Assembly: GCA_945888435.1 (NCBI GenBank)
Contig: CAMCZW010000002.1
Span: forward strand, 78,014 to 115,026
Source: a bacterium UBP8_UBA817
Lineage (GTDB): Bacteria > Margulisbacteria > Marinamargulisbacteria > SXXA01 > SICP01
Direction of reading: 5' to 3'
DNA: 37,013 nucleotides
Each line of letters begins with the position of its first letter. Positions within the stretch are counted from its first letter, which is position 1. Below are positions 28,153 through 35,970 of the stretch, one piece after another. Both the position numbers and the translations under genes were made by a program. The notes beneath the pieces were generated by a model. That model did not search any database and was not told the origin of the DNA. It was given only the letters and a program-made list of their open reading frames with translations.

Positions 28153-29751
28153 ATGAGTAATGAACATGGAAATTATTTAACTAATCCTAAAGGAATTTGG
28201 TCTTGGTTAACTACTGTTGATCACAAGCGGATTGGTTTGATGTATTTGTTATTTGTCGCGATCTCTTTTGCCTTGGGCGGCATCTTTGCGATGCTCCTTC
28301 GATTGGAGCTCTTTTTTCCGGGTCAACAATTTTTTACGGCTAAAGAATATAACCAATTATTTACCCTTCATGGGGCTGTAATGGTTTTTTTATTTATTAT
28401 CCCGTCTATCCCTGCAACACTTGGAAACTTTTTTTTGCCCATAATGATTGGAGCCAAAGATGTCGCCTTTCCAAAACTTAATCTAGCAAGTCTATATATC
28501 TATGTCTTTGGTGCTATTTTTTGTTTGGCATCGATATTTTTAGGTGCGGTAGATACGGGTTGGACTTTTTATACTCCTTATTCTACAACGACAGATACTA
28601 GTGTTGTAACGATGACAATGGGTGCATTTATACTCGGATTTTCCTCTATCTTAACTGGTGTTAATTTTATTGTGACCATTCATAAAATGCGAACAAAAGG
28701 CATGGGTTGGTTTAGAATGCCTTTATTTGTTTGGTCCCTTTATGCTACGGCTGTTATTCAAGTTCTTGCGACCCCTGTATTAGGTATTACTTTGTTTTTA
28801 CTGATTCTTGAGACCACTGTAGGCGTTGGGATTTTTGACCCTGTATTAGGTGGCGATCCTGTATTGTTTCAGCATTTCTTTTGGTTTTATAGTCACCCAG
28901 CTGTTTATATTATGATTTTGCCTGCCATGGGTATTATGAGTGAGCTTGTTACTACTTTTTGTAAGCGTAATATATTTGGATATCGCTTTGTGGCCTACTC
29001 AAGTATAGCTATTGCGATTATTGCGTTTTTAGTTTGGGGTCACCATTTGTTTGTGAGTGGACAAAGTGATTATGCGGCCATGATTTTCTCTCTCTTAACC
29101 TTTTTAGTAGGGATACCTTCTGGAATTAAAGTATTTAACTGGATGGCGACAATGTATCAAGGAAGTATTGAGCTTAAGACTCCTTTTTTATATTTCTTGT
29201 CCTTCATTTTCCTCTTTAGTATTGGTGGATTTACTGGAATTATGCTTGCCTCGCTATCATTAGATGTTTACTTTCATGACACTTACTTTGTTGTGGCTCA
29301 CTTTCACTATGTCATGATGGGCGGTACTGTGATTGCGTTTTTAGGTGGACTTCATTACTGGTGGCCAAAAATGTTCGGGAAAATGTACAGTGAGTTTTGG
29401 GCTAGAATTGCCTGTTTATTTATTTTTGTAGGATTTAATATGGTATTTTTCACTCAGTTTTTGCTTGGTGCCAAAGGAATGCCAAGAAGATACTACAATT
29501 ATCTAGATCAGTTTCAGCCTCTTCATGCCTTTTCAACTGTTGGTACTTGGGTATTGGGTGCTGGATTTTTTATAATGCTCTTTTATATGTTACATTCTTT
29601 ATTTAGAGGTCAAAGGGCACCTCAAAATCCATGGGGTGGATTAACGCTGGAATGGCAAACATCAACTCCTCCAAGTGTTCACAACTTTGATGAGACACCG
29701 ATTGTTACTGGTGGACCTTATGATTATGGAAAGGAAGATGCACATGTCTAG
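28153..29751 (+). CDS. coxA: Cytochrome c oxidase subunit I, A2-type heme-copper oxygen reductase
   Basis: This is the catalytic subunit that reduces oxygen at heme a3-CuB and pumps protons. The 532-residue protein has about twelve helices. Helix VI reads [13 protein letters not shown] (CuB His248, cross-linked Tyr252); the YSHPAV form, with Ala in place of the Glu of mitochondrial-type enzymes, marks the A2 subfamily known from Rhodothermus and Thermus caa3. Other His ligands occur in [23 protein letters not shown] and [17 protein letters not shown] lies before the ATG. Its end overlaps coxC by 8 bases. Confidence 0.97.
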   Translation: MSNEHGNYLTNPKGIWSWLTTVDHKRIGLMYLLFVAISFALGGIFAMLLRLELFFPGQQFFTAKEYNQLFTLHGAVMVFLFIIPSIPATLGNFFLPIMIGAKDVAFPKLNLASLYIYVFGAIFCLASIFLGAVDTGWTFYTPYSTTTDTSVVTMTMGAFILGFSSILTGVNFIVTIHKMRTKGMGWFRMPLFVWSLYATAVIQVLATPVLGITLFLLILETTVGVGIFDPVLGGDPVLFQHFFWFYSHPAVYIMILPAMGIMSELVTTFCKRNIFGYRFVAYSSIAIAIIAFLVWGHHLFVSGQSDYAAMIFSLLTFLVGIPSGIKVFNWMATMYQGSIELKTPFLYFLSFIFLFSIGGFTGIMLASLSLDVYFHDTYFVVAHFHYVMMGGTVIAFLGGLHYWWPKMFGKMYSEFWARIACLFIFVGFNMVFFTQFLLGAKGMPRRYYNYLDQFQPLHAFSTVGTWVLGAGFFIMLFYMLHSLFRGQRAPQNPWGGLTLEWQTSTPPSVHNFDETPIVTGGPYDYGKEDAHV

Positions 29752-30391
29752 TTCAACTGAATTTGTAAAACACGAAGTCGCTCATCATTTTGTTGATGCT
29801 GAGCAAGAGTTTGACTCTGCTAAATTGGGGATGTGGACGTTTTTGGTTCAGGAACTCCTTTTTTTTAGTGCCCTTTTTGTGGCATATGCGATTTTTAGAT
29901 TTTTATACCCTGAGATGTTTTTTGAGGCTCATAAACACCTTTCTTGGGTAATGGGCGGGATTAATACACTTTTTTTAATTACTAGCAGCTTTACCATGGT
30001 AATGGCCGTTAGGTGTGCTCAAACCAATCAAAATCGACTAACAATTATCAACCTCATACTTACTTTAATTTTTGCTTGTATGTTTTTGGTGATTAAGTAT
30101 TTTGAATACTCTGAAAAATTTCATCATGGACTTTTACCACCTGCTTTATTTACTGGTGAAGGAGTTGCTCCGCAGCTTCCGATTTTTTTTGGATTGTATT
30201 TTGCGATGACGGGGCTTCATGGTCTGCATGTTTTGATTGGGATTGGCTTGATTTTATGGCTGATTTTCCGGTCTGTTCGACGAGAGTTTCACGCTGACTA
30301 CTATACTCCACTTGAAATGGTGGGGCTGTATTGGCACTTTGTGGACTTGGTTTGGATATTTTTGTTTCCGTTATTTTATTTAATAGGATAG
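29744..30391 (+). CDS. coxC: Cytochrome c oxidase subunit III
   Basis: Subunit III is a membrane protein that stabilises subunit I during proton pumping. I choose the ATG at 29744 (215 residues) because AAGGAAG at 29731-29737 is spaced for it and the protein then begins with a hydrophilic lead into [16 protein letters not shown]. Five hydrophobic segments follow, with family stretches [14 protein letters not shown] and [18 protein letters not shown]. Earlier in-frame ATGs inside coxA lack support. Confidence 0.95.
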   Translation: MSSSTEFVKHEVAHHFVDAEQEFDSAKLGMWTFLVQELLFFSALFVAYAIFRFLYPEMFFEAHKHLSWVMGGINTLFLITSSFTMVMAVRCAQTNQNRLTIINLILTLIFACMFLVIKYFEYSEKFHHGLLPPALFTGEGVAPQLPIFFGLYFAMTGLHGLHVLIGIGLILWLIFRSVRREFHADYYTPLEMVGLYWHFVDLVWIFLFPLFYLIG

Positions 30392-30398
30392 GTGATTT

Positions 30399-30782
30399 AT
30401 GAGTCAGCAAGGTCAACACTCTCACTTTATAGTACCGGTTAAGTACTATCTTCGTACTTTTATAGCTTTGCTTTTTTTAACAGTTTTGACTGTTGTTATT
30501 GCTCAATTTAATTTTGGAGCTTTAAATCTACCGATTGCGATGCTGGTTGCACTAGTCAAAGCATCTCTTGTTTTAATGATTTTTATGGGGATGAGATGGG
30601 AAAAAGGATTTACATTTGTTCTTTTTATTAGCAGCATATTATTTTTCGGTATTTTTATTGCACTTATATTTGCGGATATTGATACAAGAAAACAAACAGA
30701 TCCTCTTGAAGCCAAGCCATTTGGACTGGTGAGTCCGGTGAGACCTATTTCTTCTGGTAATGGGGCGTCGGAGCATCATTAG
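30399..30782 (+). CDS. coxD: caa3-type cytochrome c oxidase subunit IV
   Basis: The 127-residue protein has three hydrophobic segments (about 16-35, 43-63 and 71-92) and the stretch ALVKASLVLMIFMGMRWE, typical of prokaryotic subunit IV (CaaD/CtaF). The tail is hydrophilic and ends in a His pair. It is a small accessory subunit. Its stop overlaps the ctaA start. Confidence 0.9.
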   Translation: MSQQGQHSHFIVPVKYYLRTFIALLFLTVLTVVIAQFNFGALNLPIAMLVALVKASLVLMIFMGMRWEKGFTFVLFISSILFFGIFIALIFADIDTRKQTDPLEAKPFGLVSPVRPISSGNGASEHH

Positions 30783-31747
30783 TGGCGATTTCATTTCGCC
30801 TTCTAGTTCGACTTTCCTTATTATTGGTAATGCTTCTGGTATTAGTGGGAGGGGTTGTTCGCAGCTCTGGTTCTGGCATGGGATGCCCAGATTGGCCAAT
30901 GTGCTTTGGCCGAATAATTCCGCCAGTTTCGGTATCTGAATTACCTGTTAATTACCAAGAAATTTATGCTCATCGGGGATACGATACGATGGAATTTAAT
31001 GCAGTTAAAACTTGGATTGAATACCTTAATCGTCTTTTAGGTGTAGTTGTTGGGATTGCTGTATTGGCGATGGCGGCTGCAGCGTTTCGGTTTCGTAAGC
31101 AAGCCCCTTTGCACTGGAAATTAAGTGCTAGCGCTTTGTTTTTAACGGTGTTGCAAGGTGGTATTGGTGCCATTGTGGTCATGATGCATTTAGAGCCCTG
31201 GGTGGTGACGGTGCATATGGTACTTGCATTACTTCTTGTGATGATTTTGGCGGCGTTGTTTCAGTTAACCCATAAGGTTGAAGCTATTCATTTAGGATTA
31301 GCGCCGACTAAGCGATTGATATTTTGGACGACTCTTTTATTTTCGCTGACTGGATTTCAAATTTTAATGGGCACACGAGTGCGGCAGGCGGTAGATATTG
31401 TGGCCGAATTGCTTTCTGATCTCCCACGGGTGGAATGGATTGCTCATCTAGAGCCGTTACTAAGTTTGCATAAATTTTTAGGACTACTTGTCTTTTTAAT
31501 TGCGCTCAGATGGCTTTATTTGGTCCGTCCTATGGTTTCTGCTCATGCTAGCTTAACTAGATTGCTTTATAGCGTTCTATTGCTTATTGGGTTAGAAATT
31601 GGAGTTGGGACGGTACTTGTTTTATATGGGTTGCCGACGTGGGCTCAGCCGCTTCATTTGGTGATGGCGTTTGCGATTATTTTAAAGCTTGTGAGATTTA
31701 TGGTGTGTTTTAGACAGTCGATTATTATTTCTGAGTCTCATGGTTAG
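30782..31747 (+). CDS. ctaA: Heme A synthase
   Basis: CtaA oxidises heme O to heme A, the cofactor of the adjacent oxidase. The 321-residue protein has about eight helices in two four-helix halves. Conserved features include RSSGSGMGCPDWPMCFG with the Cys pair Cys35/Cys41 seen in Bacillus-type CtaA, WIEYLNRLLG, and HMVLALL. The GTG start overlaps the coxD stop (TAGTG), and the end overlaps ctaB by 8 bases. Confidence 0.95.
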   Translation: MAISFRLLVRLSLLLVMLLVLVGGVVRSSGSGMGCPDWPMCFGRIIPPVSVSELPVNYQEIYAHRGYDTMEFNAVKTWIEYLNRLLGVVVGIAVLAMAAAAFRFRKQAPLHWKLSASALFLTVLQGGIGAIVVMMHLEPWVVTVHMVLALLLVMILAALFQLTHKVEAIHLGLAPTKRLIFWTTLLFSLTGFQILMGTRVRQAVDIVAELLSDLPRVEWIAHLEPLLSLHKFLGLLVFLIALRWLYLVRPMVSAHASLTRLLYSVLLLIGLEIGVGTVLVLYGLPTWAQPLHLVMAFAIILKLVRFMVCFRQSIIISESHG

Positions 31748-32585
31748 AGATTTTTTAGAACTTTCTAAAATGCGAATTTTGGTGATGCAGCTTGTCACTT
31801 TTGCCATGGGATATGTATTAGCTACCCGGTTATTTTGGTTTCAACCTGCTTTTTATTGGGGGCTTTTGGGGACGGGGTTATCGTCTGCGGGGGCTGCTTA
31901 TTTAAATCATGCTGCTGAAGTTGATGTCGATTTAAAAATGAAACGTACTGAGAATCGTCCGTTGCCTCAAGGCCGGATTTCTCGCTTGAAAGTGATTTTG
32001 ATTGGAAGCATTTTGGCGACGCTTGGTGTCTTGGTGATGGCCATTTTTGTGAATGCCTTATGTGCATTTTTGGCTTTTTTAACGGTCTTTTTATATGTGG
32101 CAGTTTATACGCCGATGAAGCGATTTTCGTGGATGAATACGTTGGTTGGGGCGATACCTGGGGCGATCCCTCCTTTGGGAGGCTGGGTTGCAGCGACACA
32201 TCTAGCGAGTGTGGAAGGGTGGTTTTTATTTATCCTGTTATTTATTTGGCAGTTACCCCATTTTTATGCGATTGCGTGGTTATGCAGGGATGATTACCGT
32301 GCGGCGAATTTGAAGATGATTTCGTTGATTGATGAAGATGGAAGTATGTCGGCCAGGCAAATGATTATTCAAATTATTTTTTTAATTTTCGTGTCGTTGT
32401 TTCCAATCGTATTTGGGTTAACTGGATGGGTTTATGGGATTGGGGCTTTGATTTTAGGCGGATTATTTATGCGCTCAGCCCTTTTGTTTTCGAAAGATCG
32501 GTCCTATGAGAATTCTAAATTTGTGATCAGAATGTCGGTGCTTTATTTAATGGGGATTTTGATTTTAATTTTTATTCCGTTTTGA
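31740..32585 (+). CDS. ctaB: Protoheme IX farnesyltransferase (heme O synthase)
   Basis: CtaB joins a farnesyl group to heme B to make heme O. It belongs to the UbiA prenyltransferases. The 281-residue protein has about eight or nine helices. The diphosphate-binding motif is NHAAEVDVDLKMKRT (56-70) followed by RPLPQGR; Glu60 replaces the more usual Asp, a variation I recall in other CtaB proteins. It uses farnesyl diphosphate, so FPP must be available in this cell. It is the last recognisable gene of the respiratory operon. Confidence 0.95.
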   Translation: MVRDFLELSKMRILVMQLVTFAMGYVLATRLFWFQPAFYWGLLGTGLSSAGAAYLNHAAEVDVDLKMKRTENRPLPQGRISRLKVILIGSILATLGVLVMAIFVNALCAFLAFLTVFLYVAVYTPMKRFSWMNTLVGAIPGAIPPLGGWVAATHLASVEGWFLFILLFIWQLPHFYAIAWLCRDDYRAANLKMISLIDEDGSMSARQMIIQIIFLIFVSLFPIVFGLTGWVYGIGALILGGLFMRSALLFSKDRSYENSKFVIRMSVLYLMGILILIFIPF

Positions 32586-32601
32586 TGACCCTTCTCCCAG
32601 C

Positions 32602-32617
32602 CCCCTCCCGAGAGGGG
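32602..32617. repeat. GC-rich hairpin after ctaB, possible interspersed palindrome
   Basis: CCCCTC (32602-32607) and GAGGGG (32612-32617) form a 6-bp perfect stem with a CCGA loop. The surrounding 32588-32620 is far richer in C and G than neighbouring DNA. No T-run follows, so it is a poor intrinsic terminator. Its composition recalls REP-like palindromes scattered in some genomes, but I see no second copy in this window. The rest of the 246-base gap to 32831 holds no gene that I can support beyond the short leader frame listed next. Confidence 0.4.
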
Positions 32618-32814
32618 AGCTTAACTTGAGTCACTATCCCAGTGCTAATTTACACAGGGAGCTTTACTGGTACGTAAGGGTTTTGTAGAATTCCCTTTGG
32701 TGGGAAACCTAAATCAACATTGAACAGAAGTGAAAATCATCTCTCTCAACGAAATTTTTTCTAATTTTTTCCGATACTGTTTATATATCCGATAAGAATG
32801 AGAAGTAAAAAAAT

Positions 32815-32835
32815 ATGAATGTAGCATCACGATGA
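32815..32835 (+). other. Possible six-codon leader peptide coupled to the next gene
   Basis: An ATG at 32815 opens a frame MNVASR whose TGA (32833-32835) overlaps the ATG of the terpene-synthase-like gene (32832-32834). The main gene itself has no Shine-Dalgarno sequence, whereas GAGAAG lies about 9 bases before this ATG. Ribosomes finishing the leader could restart on the main gene. It could also be chance in AT-rich DNA. Confidence 0.25.
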
Positions 32836-34463
32836 TATATAAAGTTATATCGGTAATTCAATCTTTACCTGAAGAGTCCCCCCCTAGTACTCCAGAAGTT
32901 ACACGTCGGTTAGTAACCTATAAGGATGCGAATAGAGAGTTGTCTGAGTTAGATAAAGATTCTTTTTTGCAGAAAATTTTACTTCATTTGAGGCTAAAAA
33001 AAGATGTAGAAGAACAAGTTATCCAACTCTTCTTAAAATTAAATAACCTTGTTAAAGAGAGTCAAATTGACCTGATTCCCAAAGATATCTTCTTTATCAG
33101 TATCACAAAAATATTAGCTCCATTGCAAAATGGAATTTCTACTCCAGATAAGTTTGAAGAGCGGTTAAAGGCAGCTACTAATGGTTTCTTTCTTCCCAGA
33201 GGGCAAATTATTTTTTCTCTACTGAAAGATACCTCTATTGATGCAATTGATTCTGTCGAGACATTGAGTAAAGTTGCCCGTCAGCTAAGTTTGGTTAGGC
33301 CTTATCCCTGCACCATGGTATTTCATAACATCGAATTAATGGTAACCGCGCAATTGTATAATCAGTTTCAAGTGGTTGAGCCAAAAACGGGTCCTCAAGG
33401 ACTTGAAAACACAAGGAAAGAATTAAAAGAGTGGGCAGTAAATAGTGGTTTTAGTAAAAAACAAATTGCCACTGTTGAAGTGGGGGATTTTGCAAAGCTT
33501 GCTTGGTTAACAACTCCTTATCTTGATGATCCTAAACGTATTTTGGTGTATGCCAAATTTTTAACATTTTTGTTTTTTCATGATGATATTGGTGATAGCA
33601 AAGAAGCATTAGAGGAAACGGATGCAGCAATCAAAATTAAAGAGAGAAATGAGCTATTCAAAAAAATATTTAAGCAAGAAATCTCAGGTGAAGTTAGGCA
33701 ATCTAAAGATCCCTTGATTAAGTGTGCAATTGAATTATCTGAAACTATTAATGGATATATTAGTGAAGCATCTGAAGAAGGGATAGATCTTAATTTAGGA
33801 TTTTTACAAAGGACACTTGATAAGTATTTTGAATATACGGCTGAAGAAACCGAAGATATTCTGCAAAAGAAAATTTTAGGTACTTTAGCCTATGGTATAA
33901 AACGTTTAGAAACATCAGCCTTAAAAGTATGTTTTGCCCTCAGTGCAATTTTAAATCAGGTTCCCATAACCGATGAGCAATTAGAGAAAAAAGAAATGAA
34001 AGCTTTGATTGATAGTGGGGATCTTCATGTCTCTTATGCGAATGATTTAATCTCCTTTCCAAAAGAAATTACAAGTATGTCTTATTCTTTGACCATGATT
34101 TACCTACTTGAATCAGCAAAGGCGGAAGGTCTTATTTCTATGGATGAAGCATTTATTACTCCAGAATCCTTAGAGTTAATCTACAAACAGAATCAGGATC
34201 TTATTATTAATGCAATCAAATCAGTGGTAAAAAGTATTAATACAGAATATTTTTCTTATATTCAGGCGGAAAAATCTCTTAAAGATCCTGAGGATATAAA
34301 ATTTGCCACTACAGTAGTACGGCCATGGATACCTGGAAATAGTACTTGGCAATCAGAATCAGATAGATATTTGAATAGTTCAGGATTCAAAGGTAACATT
34401 ACTGAGTATGTGGGGCATTTACTTACGAATAAGGGATTCCGTTACTGTAAAATTGGTTCCTAA
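32832..34463 (+). CDS. Putative class I terpene synthase with an unrecognised N-terminal domain
   Basis: The 543-residue soluble protein has two parts. Residues 1 to about 190 are mostly helical and match nothing I recognise. Residues about 195-530 carry the ordered marks of bacterial class I terpene synthases: an Asp-rich motif HDDIGD (Asp251, Asp252, Asp255), Arg358 as pyrophosphate sensor with Thr361/Ser362 in the linker and effector places, the Mg-binding triad NDLISFPKE (Asn404, Ser408, Glu412), and WIPGNSTWQSESDRY ending in Arg512-Tyr513. Arg358 sits exactly 46 residues before Asn404, the spacing known for characterised enzymes. Such enzymes ionise FPP, GPP or GGPP and usually cyclise it; substrate and product cannot be read here. 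Usual bacterial enzymes have 300-400 residues, so the N-terminal part is extra. The gene overlaps the next by 56 bases. A diverged, non-catalytic homologue is possible but the metal ligands are intact. Confidence 0.78.
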   Translation: MIYKVISVIQSLPEESPPSTPEVTRRLVTYKDANRELSELDKDSFLQKILLHLRLKKDVEEQVIQLFLKLNNLVKESQIDLIPKDIFFISITKILAPLQNGISTPDKFEERLKAATNGFFLPRGQIIFSLLKDTSIDAIDSVETLSKVARQLSLVRPYPCTMVFHNIELMVTAQLYNQFQVVEPKTGPQGLENTRKELKEWAVNSGFSKKQIATVEVGDFAKLAWLTTPYLDDPKRILVYAKFLTFLFFHDDIGDSKEALEETDAAIKIKERNELFKKIFKQEISGEVRQSKDPLIKCAIELSETINGYISEASEEGIDLNLGFLQRTLDKYFEYTAEETEDILQKKILGTLAYGIKRLETSALKVCFALSAILNQVPITDEQLEKKEMKALIDSGDLHVSYANDLISFPKEITSMSYSLTMIYLLESAKAEGLISMDEAFITPESLELIYKQNQDLIINAIKSVVKSINTEYFSYIQAEKSLKDPEDIKFATTVVRPWIPGNSTWQSESDRYLNSSGFKGNITEYVGHLLTNKGFRYCKIGS

Positions 34464-35934
34464 CCAATCAACGGATTCTATTGATTTATCTTTAGAAGAA
34501 AAAAGAAAGCGACATATTACGCGAGTCAGTTTCGTGTTGATTGCCCTCGGAACACCTTATATCCCTATTTTCCTTGCTCTTCATTTAACAGAACCGGCAT
34601 TGATGGTTATTCCTCTGGTTTTTTTATTTGCTAGTGCCATTATTCTTAATAAATGCAAAAAAGATATTCTCGCGGGTCTTTTAATAATTACTACTACATC
34701 ACTTGGGGTTTTGTATTACGGAAGTGTTTTGGGTAATGAAAGTGGAACTCAATTTATGTTTTTGGCAATGACTGCTTTACCACCAGCTTTTTTTAATAAA
34801 CATCAAAAAATAGCTTTGGGGCTCGGTTATTTTATCCCCCTTATTTGTTTTTATTGGTTATTTTTCTCCAATGGCGCTTTACTTCATCCTTTACACCTAT
34901 CAACTCAGATAAATACCATCCTATATTTCACTATTTCTATTACTTCTTTTTTAATTATCATTCTGTCGAATTTACTTTTCTCGTCTTCAGCAGTTGGATT
35001 TGAAGAAAAGCTTCTTGAATCTAATGAAGAGTTAAAAAATAAAAATAATCGCCTTAGCCTAAACTATCTTCGTGTCAAACAAATGATCACCAAAATCCGT
35101 GCGCAACAAGCCATGGAAGCCGACCTAGAAAAAGGCAAAAAACTCCAAAACTCAGTCCTCCCTCAACGAGCCCCCAAGCTTGAAAACGTTGTGATCACCC
35201 ATGCTTTCGAACCTGCCAAAACCCTCAGTGGTGATTATTTTGATTATTTCCTCAATAGGGTGACTGCACTTATTCTCCCAAAGCCTAAGAAAAACGAAGG
35301 TGACGACGATTATGACGAAGATGATAGTGATAACGAGGAGAATGTGATCTACAAACAGATCGGGATTGTGGTGGCGGATGTGGTGGGTAAAGGCGTCGCG
35401 GCTAGTTTGGAGATGTTTAGTGTTAAAACTGTATTCAAACTTCTCCATGACCATTGGTTTGAACCGCAGGCATTAGTCACTCGGATGAATCAGATTTCTA
35501 CGGATTCTCATTTATTTTCTAAATATGTACCGCTGATTTATGTTGCGCTTACTCAGGTGGAAGCCCATCAATACTTGCTTGAATATGTCAATGCGGGGCA
35601 TGAGCCTGCGATTGTTGTCCGAGCAGCAGGTACGGTTGAAATCCTGGATCAAGGCGGTGCGCCGGTGGGGATGGATCCGGATGAGAAGTATATTCAAAAT
35701 GCGATAACCCTGTATCCGGGGGATGTTGTTTATATAGTTACGGATGGGTGTACGGATGTAAAATCACCTACGGGTGAAGTGATTGGGCATGAAGAATTGA
35801 TACCGATATTAATCGAGGCGAGTAAGAAAAAAGATGTGGATATGGCGAAGTATGTCCGTAACCGATTGCGGGACTTTCAGGGTAATGCGGCTCAGGCGGA
35901 TGATATGACGATTGTCGCTATCCAGATCTTGTAG
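34408..35934 (+). CDS. Six-helix membrane protein with SpoIIE-type PP2C phosphatase domain
   Basis: The 508-residue protein has six hydrophobic segments (about 39-59, 62-80, 87-106, 113-130, 135-152, 168-190), a coiled-coil linker (198-240) and a cytoplasmic SpoIIE-type Ser/Thr phosphatase domain. Metal-binding residues are present in SGDYFDYF (Asp276), VADVVGKG (Asp324) and ADDMTIV (Asp498/Asp499). Between the first two lies an insertion with a run of acidic residues (298-312, 10 of 15 Asp or Glu). The membrane part probably senses a signal; its ligand is unknown. The ATG at 34408 lies inside the terpene-synthase-like gene, giving a 56-base overlap; only a weak AAGGT is upstream. No STAS or kinase gene is adjacent; the STAS protein at 14533-14919 is a possible substrate. 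Confidence 0.87.
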   Translation: MWGIYLRIRDSVTVKLVPNQSTDSIDLSLEEKRKRHITRVSFVLIALGTPYIPIFLALHLTEPALMVIPLVFLFASAIILNKCKKDILAGLLIITTTSLGVLYYGSVLGNESGTQFMFLAMTALPPAFFNKHQKIALGLGYFIPLICFYWLFFSNGALLHPLHLSTQINTILYFTISITSFLIIILSNLLFSSSAVGFEEKLLESNEELKNKNNRLSLNYLRVKQMITKIRAQQAMEADLEKGKKLQNSVLPQRAPKLENVVITHAFEPAKTLSGDYFDYFLNRVTALILPKPKKNEGDDDYDEDDSDNEENVIYKQIGIVVADVVGKGVAASLEMFSVKTVFKLLHDHWFEPQALVTRMNQISTDSHLFSKYVPLIYVALTQVEAHQYLLEYVNAGHEPAIVVRAAGTVEILDQGGAPVGMDPDEKYIQNAITLYPGDVVYIVTDGCTDVKSPTGEVIGHEELIPILIEASKKKDVDMAKYVRNRLRDFQGNAAQADDMTIVAIQIL

Positions 35935-35948
35935 GGGTGTATTGCATA

Positions 35949-35970
35949 CGCCTATTTAGCGATGTAGGCG
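35949..35970. terminator. Hairpin between convergent genes, possible weak terminator
   Basis: CGCCTA (35949-35954) and TAGGCG (35965-35970) form a 6-bp perfect stem with a 10-base loop, in the short space between two converging genes and over the stop codon of the PorV-like gene. There is no T-run on either side, so terminator activity is uncertain. Confidence 0.3.

Noticed and set aside
29675..29743. Upstream extension of coxC into coxA
   Set aside because: It overlaps conserved coxA sequence and lacks a ribosome site; ATG 29744 is well spaced from AAGGAAG.
31905..31985. Loss of function in CtaB from Glu in place of the first motif Asp
   Set aside because: Glu at this place is, as far as I recall, found in other heme O synthases, and the remaining motif is intact.
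31822..32199. Minus-strand open frame of 125 codons
   Set aside because: It is antisense to ctaB, rich in Pro, Ser and Lys as expected for a shadow of a membrane protein gene, and has no ribosome site.
32602..32617. Intrinsic terminator for the respiratory operon
   Set aside because: The stem is plausible but no T-run follows, so I list it only as a hairpin.
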